Below are positions 60,042 through 64,000 of a DNA stretch of 64,000 bases, piece by piece; position 1 is the stretch's first letter, and the number at the start of each line of letters is the position of its first letter. Origin of the DNA: Longimicrobiales bacterium (lineage in GTDB: Bacteria > Gemmatimonadota > Gemmatimonadetes > Longimicrobiales > Gaopeijiaceae); NCBI GenBank assembly GCA_028278645.1, contig JANQDZ010000076.1:18117-82116 (forward strand), in the 5' to 3' direction. A program made the translations under genes and the position numbers. Below the pieces are notes generated by a model. It was not told where the DNA came from. It saw nothing but the letters and a program-made list of their open reading frames with translations, and did not search any database.

Positions 60042-60190
60042 CCGCTGGCACCCCGGCGCCGACCTGAAACCCCTTGGGATGCCCGGTTCTTTCCCTGGAC
60101 GGTCCCGAGCTCCTTCACTAGACTCGAAGCCGAAACGGTTTCTTCCTGACCACAACCCGGTTCCATTCCCAAGGACCCTCTGGAGGCCCT

Positions 60191-62086
60191 ATGTCCGAGG
60201 ACAAAAACATCTATCACCCATCCCCGGAGATGATAGAGAACGCCCACGTTCCCGATTACGACGCTCTTCGGGACGAGGCCTCGAAGGACCCATCGGGTTT
60301 CTGGGAAGCCCGGGCCGAGGAGCTATTGGATTGGTATGAGCCGTGGGAGAAGGTCCTCGATGATTCCGACGCGCCTATCTACAAGTGGTTCGTTGGCGGG
60401 AAGACCAATGTCGTGTTGAATGCTCTGGACCGGCACCAGAAGACCGCCACGCGGAACAAGCTGGCCTTGGTCTGGGAGGGTGAGGACGGAACGCTGAAGA
60501 CCTACAGCTACTTCGCCCTCAACCGGGAAGTATGCGAGTTCGCCAATGTCCTCCGGAGCATGGGAGTAAAAAAGGGTGACCGGGTGACCATCTATATGCC
60601 CCGGATCCCGGAACTGGTCATGGCCATGCTCGCTACGGCCAAGATCGGGGCAGTCCACTCGGTGGTGTACGGCGGGTTTTCGGTGGAAGCCCTGGGAGAG
60701 AGGATCGAAGACAGCGAATCCAAGGTCCTCATCACTGCCGACGGCGGATACCTGAGGGGCAAGATCGTTCCGTTGAAGGAGATTGCCGACGAGGCCCTTC
60801 AACGATGCGGGACCGTCGAGCACGTGGTCGTGATTCGCAGGACGGGAGAACCGGTCCACATGGAGCAAGACCGGGACTACTACTACCACGAGCTCATGGC
60901 CCTCCCGGTGGCCCGATCGGCAGGGGACGGAAGCGAGACCGAGGTCATGGACGCCGAGGATCCCCTTTTTCTCCTTTACACGTCCGGCACGACCGGCAAG
61001 CCAAAAGCCATTCTCCACACCCATGGCGGGTATCAGGTCGGGACCGCGACCACGCTGAAGTACGCCTTCGACCTGAAGCCTGAGGATCGCTGGTGGTGCG
61101 CCGCCGATCCGGGTTGGATCACAGGCCACTCGTACATCGTCTACGGCCCCCTGATCCTGGGTGCCACGTCCATCATGTATGAAGGGGCCCCTACGTATCC
61201 CTATCCGGACCGGTGGTGGCGGATCGTGGAGCGGTATGGGGTCACGATCTTCTACACCGCCCCAACGGCCATCAGGGGTCTCATGCGCTTCGGGGATTCA
61301 TGGGTGAACAAGAGGAATACCTCTACGCTCAGACTCCTGGGAAGCGTTGGAGAGCCCATCAACCCCGAAGCTTGGCGGTGGTACCATCAGGTAGTGGGAA
61401 AAGGGGAATGCCCCATCATCGATACGTGGTGGCAAACCGAAACCGGGGCCTTCATGATCACCCCGGTTCCCTCTCTCCCACTCAAGCCTGGGTCAGGTAC
61501 AAAACCGTTTCCGGGGATCGAGGCGGAGGTCCTGGACGACGATGGCAACCCTGTGCCCCCAGGGGAGGAGGGCAAGCTGGTCATCACGACTCCATGGCCG
61601 TCCATGCTCAGGGGGATATACAAGGACCCGGACCGGTACATCGATCAGTACTGGTCCACATACGAAGGAAAGTACCTCACCGGCGACTCGGCCAAGGTGG
61701 ACGAGGACGGCTATTTCTGGATCATCGGCCGGGTGGATGACGTCATCAAAGTTTCCGGCTACCGCCTGGGTACCGCAGAGATCGAATCGGGGCTCGTGAG
61801 CCATGAGGCCGTGGCCGAAGCAGCCGCCATAGCCATTCCGGACGATGTGAAAGGAAACGTGATCCACGCTCACGTGATCCTCAGGGCCGGCATGGAAGGG
61901 AGCCCTGAACTGGTGAGCGAACTCAAGGCTCATGTCGGCCATGAGGTGGGACCGATTGCCAAACCCGCGAACATCGAGTTCGTGGACGCTCTCCCAAAAA
62001 CCCGGTCCGGAAAGATCATGCGTCGCCTTCTGAAGGCCCGGGCCATGGGCCTTCCCGAGGGGGACACGTCAACGCTGGAGGGGTAG
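60191..62086 (+). CDS. acs: Acetyl-CoA synthetase (AMP-forming)
   Basis: This 631-residue enzyme makes acetyl-CoA from acetate, ATP and CoA. The nucleotide loop [11 protein letters not shown] near residue 263 and the acetyl-pocket phrase [13 protein letters not shown] near 415 are present. The C-terminal [13 protein letters not shown] near 605 carries the conserved Lys, which in other bacteria is regulated by acetylation. Length is normal. The GGAGG site is strong. It converges on the butyrate kinase/phosphotransbutyrylase pair. No acetyltransferase or deacetylase gene is seen nearby. Confidence 0.95.
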   Translation: MSEDKNIYHPSPEMIENAHVPDYDALRDEASKDPSGFWEARAEELLDWYEPWEKVLDDSDAPIYKWFVGGKTNVVLNALDRHQKTATRNKLALVWEGEDGTLKTYSYFALNREVCEFANVLRSMGVKKGDRVTIYMPRIPELVMAMLATAKIGAVHSVVYGGFSVEALGERIEDSESKVLITADGGYLRGKIVPLKEIADEALQRCGTVEHVVVIRRTGEPVHMEQDRDYYYHELMALPVARSAGDGSETEVMDAEDPLFLLYTSGTTGKPKAILHTHGGYQVGTATTLKYAFDLKPEDRWWCAADPGWITGHSYIVYGPLILGATSIMYEGAPTYPYPDRWWRIVERYGVTIFYTAPTAIRGLMRFGDSWVNKRNTSTLRLLGSVGEPINPEAWRWYHQVVGKGECPIIDTWWQTETGAFMITPVPSLPLKPGSGTKPFPGIEAEVLDDDGNPVPPGEEGKLVITTPWPSMLRGIYKDPDRYIDQYWSTYEGKYLTGDSAKVDEDGYFWIIGRVDDVIKVSGYRLGTAEIESGLVSHEAVAEAAAIAIPDDVKGNVIHAHVILRAGMEGSPELVSELKAHVGHEVGPIAKPANIEFVDALPKTRSGKIMRRLLKARAMGLPEGDTSTLEG

Positions 62087-62138
62087 GATCCGTGCTGCAT
62101 GTTGGAGCCTAAACTGAAACGGCAGGGTCCACCCGAAC

Positions 62139-63089
62139 TCAGTCGACCATGAGCCTCCCTAAGGCGACCGCGTTGGTCTTCGCCCTGGCGTCTTCCGATC
62201 GAGAGGGGATCAGGACCGGCGCTGCTGCACCCACGACCACGTGGCCGACCTCCACGCGGGCCATGTACTGAACGGTCTTCGCCGCGATGTTAGCGGCCTC
62301 GATGGACGGAAAGAGAAGAATATCCGCGGCCCCCGCAACGGGTGTGTCCACGCCCTTCTTCCCTGCCGCTTCCGCCGAGACCGCCAGGTCCATCGCCAAA
62401 GGGCCGGAAACATCACATTGGCCGAAGGCGCCTTCAGCGGCTCGTCGGGTGAGGTCAGCGGCATCCACGGTAGACGGCAAGCCCGGATTGACCGTCTCGA
62501 TGGCTGAGAGTACGGCGACCTTCGGCTTCTCATACCCGAGGGTCCTGAAGACCTCCAGGGCATTGGAAAGGATCTGGCCCTTCGCGTCGAGATCGGGAGC
62601 CAGGTTGATTCCCCCGTCCGTGATCCCGATGAGGCGCGGGTCCCCCGAAAGGGGCGAGTCGAACAGAAACACGTCTGAGAGAAGTCGGCCGGTCCGCAAG
62701 CCCGTCTCACGTTGGAGGACTGCTTTCATCAGACCGGCCGAGGTGATCTTTCCTTTCATCAGGATGTGTCCCTGGCCTTCCCTGACCAGCCGCACGGCGG
62801 TGTTCACGGCTTCGTGGAGCTCCTGCCGGTTGACGATCTGGAAGTCGACCGGGTCCCGCCCGAGATCCCACAGAATCGCCTCGATGCGATGTTGATCTCC
62901 CACCAGAACGCACCTCGCCAGCCCCTCCTCTTCAGCGACTGCGGCCGCTTCCAAGGCCACGTCGTCCTGGGCGGCCGCGATCACGACAATCCGGGTCGGG
63001 AGGGAGCGAGCCTTTCTCCTTAAATCCTCCATGGAAGACAAAGGACCGGTCGGAAGGGACCCGGGCATTCTGACTAGCGGTTGGTCCAT
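62139..63089 (-). CDS. ptb: Phosphate butyryltransferase
   Basis: This 316-residue enzyme exchanges acyl-CoA and phosphate for acyl phosphate and CoA. Family motifs are LMKGKITSAGLMKAVL near residues 109-124, FLFDSPLSGDPRLIGITDGGIN near 143-163 and the closing AAPVLIPSRSEDARAKTNA. These are those of the phosphate acetyl/butyryltransferase family, Ptb branch. It begins six bases after the butyrate kinase gene. The two would make ATP from butyryl- or branched-chain acyl-CoA, or run in reverse. The first ATG is used; Met at 8 or 20 would also fit. Confidence 0.93.
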   Translation of the reverse strand: MDQPLVRMPGSLPTGPLSSMEDLRRKARSLPTRIVVIAAAQDDVALEAAAVAEEEGLARCVLVGDQHRIEAILWDLGRDPVDFQIVNRQELHEAVNTAVRLVREGQGHILMKGKITSAGLMKAVLQRETGLRTGRLLSDVFLFDSPLSGDPRLIGITDGGINLAPDLDAKGQILSNALEVFRTLGYEKPKVAVLSAIETVNPGLPSTVDAADLTRRAAEGAFGQCDVSGPLAMDLAVSAEAAGKKGVDTPVAGAADILLFPSIEAANIAAKTVQYMARVEVGHVVVGAAAPVLIPSRSEDARAKTNAVALGRLMVD

Positions 63090-63095
63090 TCGCCT

Positions 63096-64000
63096 TCAGT
63101 ACTCCTTTGCTTGCTGTTCTCCCCGGAGCACGCCGAGGGCTCCCAAGGCCATGGCTTTCATCTCCTCCACTTCCGGCCACACTTCCACCGGACCGATGAA
63201 GGACACTCTCTCACGGATCCACTCGACCAAGGGTTCACTGGAAGCCAATCCTCCGGTCAGAAGGACCTTCTCCACCCGACCCTCCAAAACCGTGGCCATC
63301 GCTCCGATTTCTTTGGAAATCTGATAAGCCATGGCCCTGAAGACCATCAGGGCGTCTTGGTCCCCACCGTAGATCCGCTCCTCCACCAGGCGGGCATCAT
63401 CCGTGCCCAGATAGCTGAGCATTCCACCATGCTTCACCGTCATATTCCGGAGCTCGGCCGCCGTGTGTTTCCCTGAGAAGCAGAGGTCGATAAGCTCTTG
63501 CGTCGGAAGACCTCCGGCTCTTGTGGGGGAAAAGGGGCCCCCGCTATTCGCGTTGTTCGCGTCTACGATCCGTCCGCTCGCCACCGGGCAGACGGAGATA
63601 CCCCCTCCCAGATGGGCCACCACAAACTTCGATCCCTCGATAGGTCGGCCATCCTTCAGACACACTTCCCGCACCAGAGCATGGATGCTGAGAGCGTGGC
63701 TCAAGCTGATCCTCTCAATGCCCTCCAAACCCGAAACCCGAGCCAGCTCGTCGAACTCGTCGGTTGAAACAGGATCTACCACAAAAGCTGGCACCGGACT
63801 CAGGTGACCCACCCCGTCGCCGATGCCTTCTTCCAAGGCCATTTTTCGCCCGGCCTCTTCCCTGACCCGGGTTGCATAGTCGGCCAAGGCCCGGGCTAGA
63901 GCACAACCCAGGTTGGATGCGTGAGCTCCTCGACGGCCTCCTCGGGCATCGGCCAACATGGCCTCATTGACCATATACGTTCCCCCCTCCAATGGCCGAA
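63096..64000 (-). CDS. buk: Butyrate kinase (partial, N-terminus outside the window)
   Basis: The visible 301 codons are open to the right edge of the window and lack the N-terminal ATPase segment of about 60-70 residues. What remains has the Buk-type phrases GGTYMVNEAML, AHASNLG near the start, VDPVSTDEFDELARVSG, HLGGGISVC, NANSGGPFSPTRAGGLP and the phosphate-binding LLTGGLASS. It would convert acyl phosphate and ADP to the carboxylic acid and ATP. It is followed after six bases by ptb, so the operon order is buk then ptb. Confidence 0.93.
   Translation of the reverse strand, partial: RPLEGGTYMVNEAMLADARGGRRGAHASNLGCALARALADYATRVREEAGRKMALEEGIGDGVGHLSPVPAFVVDPVSTDEFDELARVSGLEGIERISLSHALSIHALVREVCLKDGRPIEGSKFVVAHLGGGISVCPVASGRIVDANNANSGGPFSPTRAGGLPTQELIDLCFSGKHTAAELRNMTVKHGGMLSYLGTDDARLVEERIYGGDQDALMVFRAMAYQISKEIGAMATVLEGRVEKVLLTGGLASSEPLVEWIRERVSFIGPVEVWPEVEEMKAMALGALGVLRGEQQAKEY

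Overview
The window is about 60% GC and densely coded. It most likely comes from a free-living or host-associated member of the Gemmatimonadota, probably marine. This rests on the mixture of families rather than on a marker gene: a lipoprotein start of the type that precedes six-bladed beta-propellers ('DSAGVEIVES'), a DUF5916 protein with an outer-membrane barrel, an ADOP-type orphan permease, a TolB/TPR protein, several Tat-exported enzymes and many secreted S9, M14, M3 and M81 peptidases. No rRNA, tRNA, CRISPR array, insertion sequence or prophage is seen. No stretch above 300 bases lacks a gene; the longest gaps (20867-21157, 26098-26380, 38144-38407, 42309-42556, 50129-50363) hold only leaders, divergent promoter regions and, at 50171-50233, a nested hairpin.

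Layout. 1-6008 (minus) runs a Tat-exported class V PLP enzyme, a membrane-anchored reductive-dehalogenase-like Fe-S protein and a small membrane protein with overlapping codons, then a prolyl oligopeptidase lipoprotein and the first codons of a propeller lipoprotein. Divergent from it is cydAB (6158-8661). 8681-20866 (minus) is a run of housekeeping and small regulatory genes: DinB-like, DUF2461, a degenerate GGDEF protein, a CDF transporter, msrA, an ACT protein, an HTH protein, a REC-like/DUF3052 fusion, a racemase, a MenH-like hydrolase with a 49-residue membrane protein, an M81 peptidase, an REC/cyclophilin/REC group, a VOC lipoprotein and a TauE-type exporter. 21158-27205 carries secreted or envelope proteins. 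27315-32502 (minus) holds a gamma-glutamyltransferase operon with a Tat-exported epimerase. 32763-36551 holds two M14 carboxypeptidase paralogues, the first apparently catalytically dead. It is followed by an FNT channel, an SH3 protein, a YceI/metallo-hydrolase pair, a cold-shock gene and a TolB/TPR protein.

42557-58762 is the most coherent catabolic part: an ADOP permease, a Tat amidase, a three-domain kinase/M23/phospholyase fusion, two tandem S9 peptidases, a saccharopine-dehydrogenase-like enzyme, a P1-nuclease-like protein and an M3 oligopeptidase. Together they suggest a route from extracellular protein to peptides and amino acids, possibly including hydroxylysine. 58842-64000 adds a secreted PPC-domain protein, acetyl-CoA synthetase and a butyrate kinase/phosphotransbutyrylase pair, which connect acyl-CoA pools to energy metabolism.

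The strongest leads are the self-anchored reductive dehalogenase homologue next to a periplasmic PLP enzyme, the possible hydroxylysine pathway around the trifunctional fusion, the M14 paralogue whose zinc motif is inverted, a terminator-like hairpin in the cspA leader, and the nested hairpin at 50171-50233.
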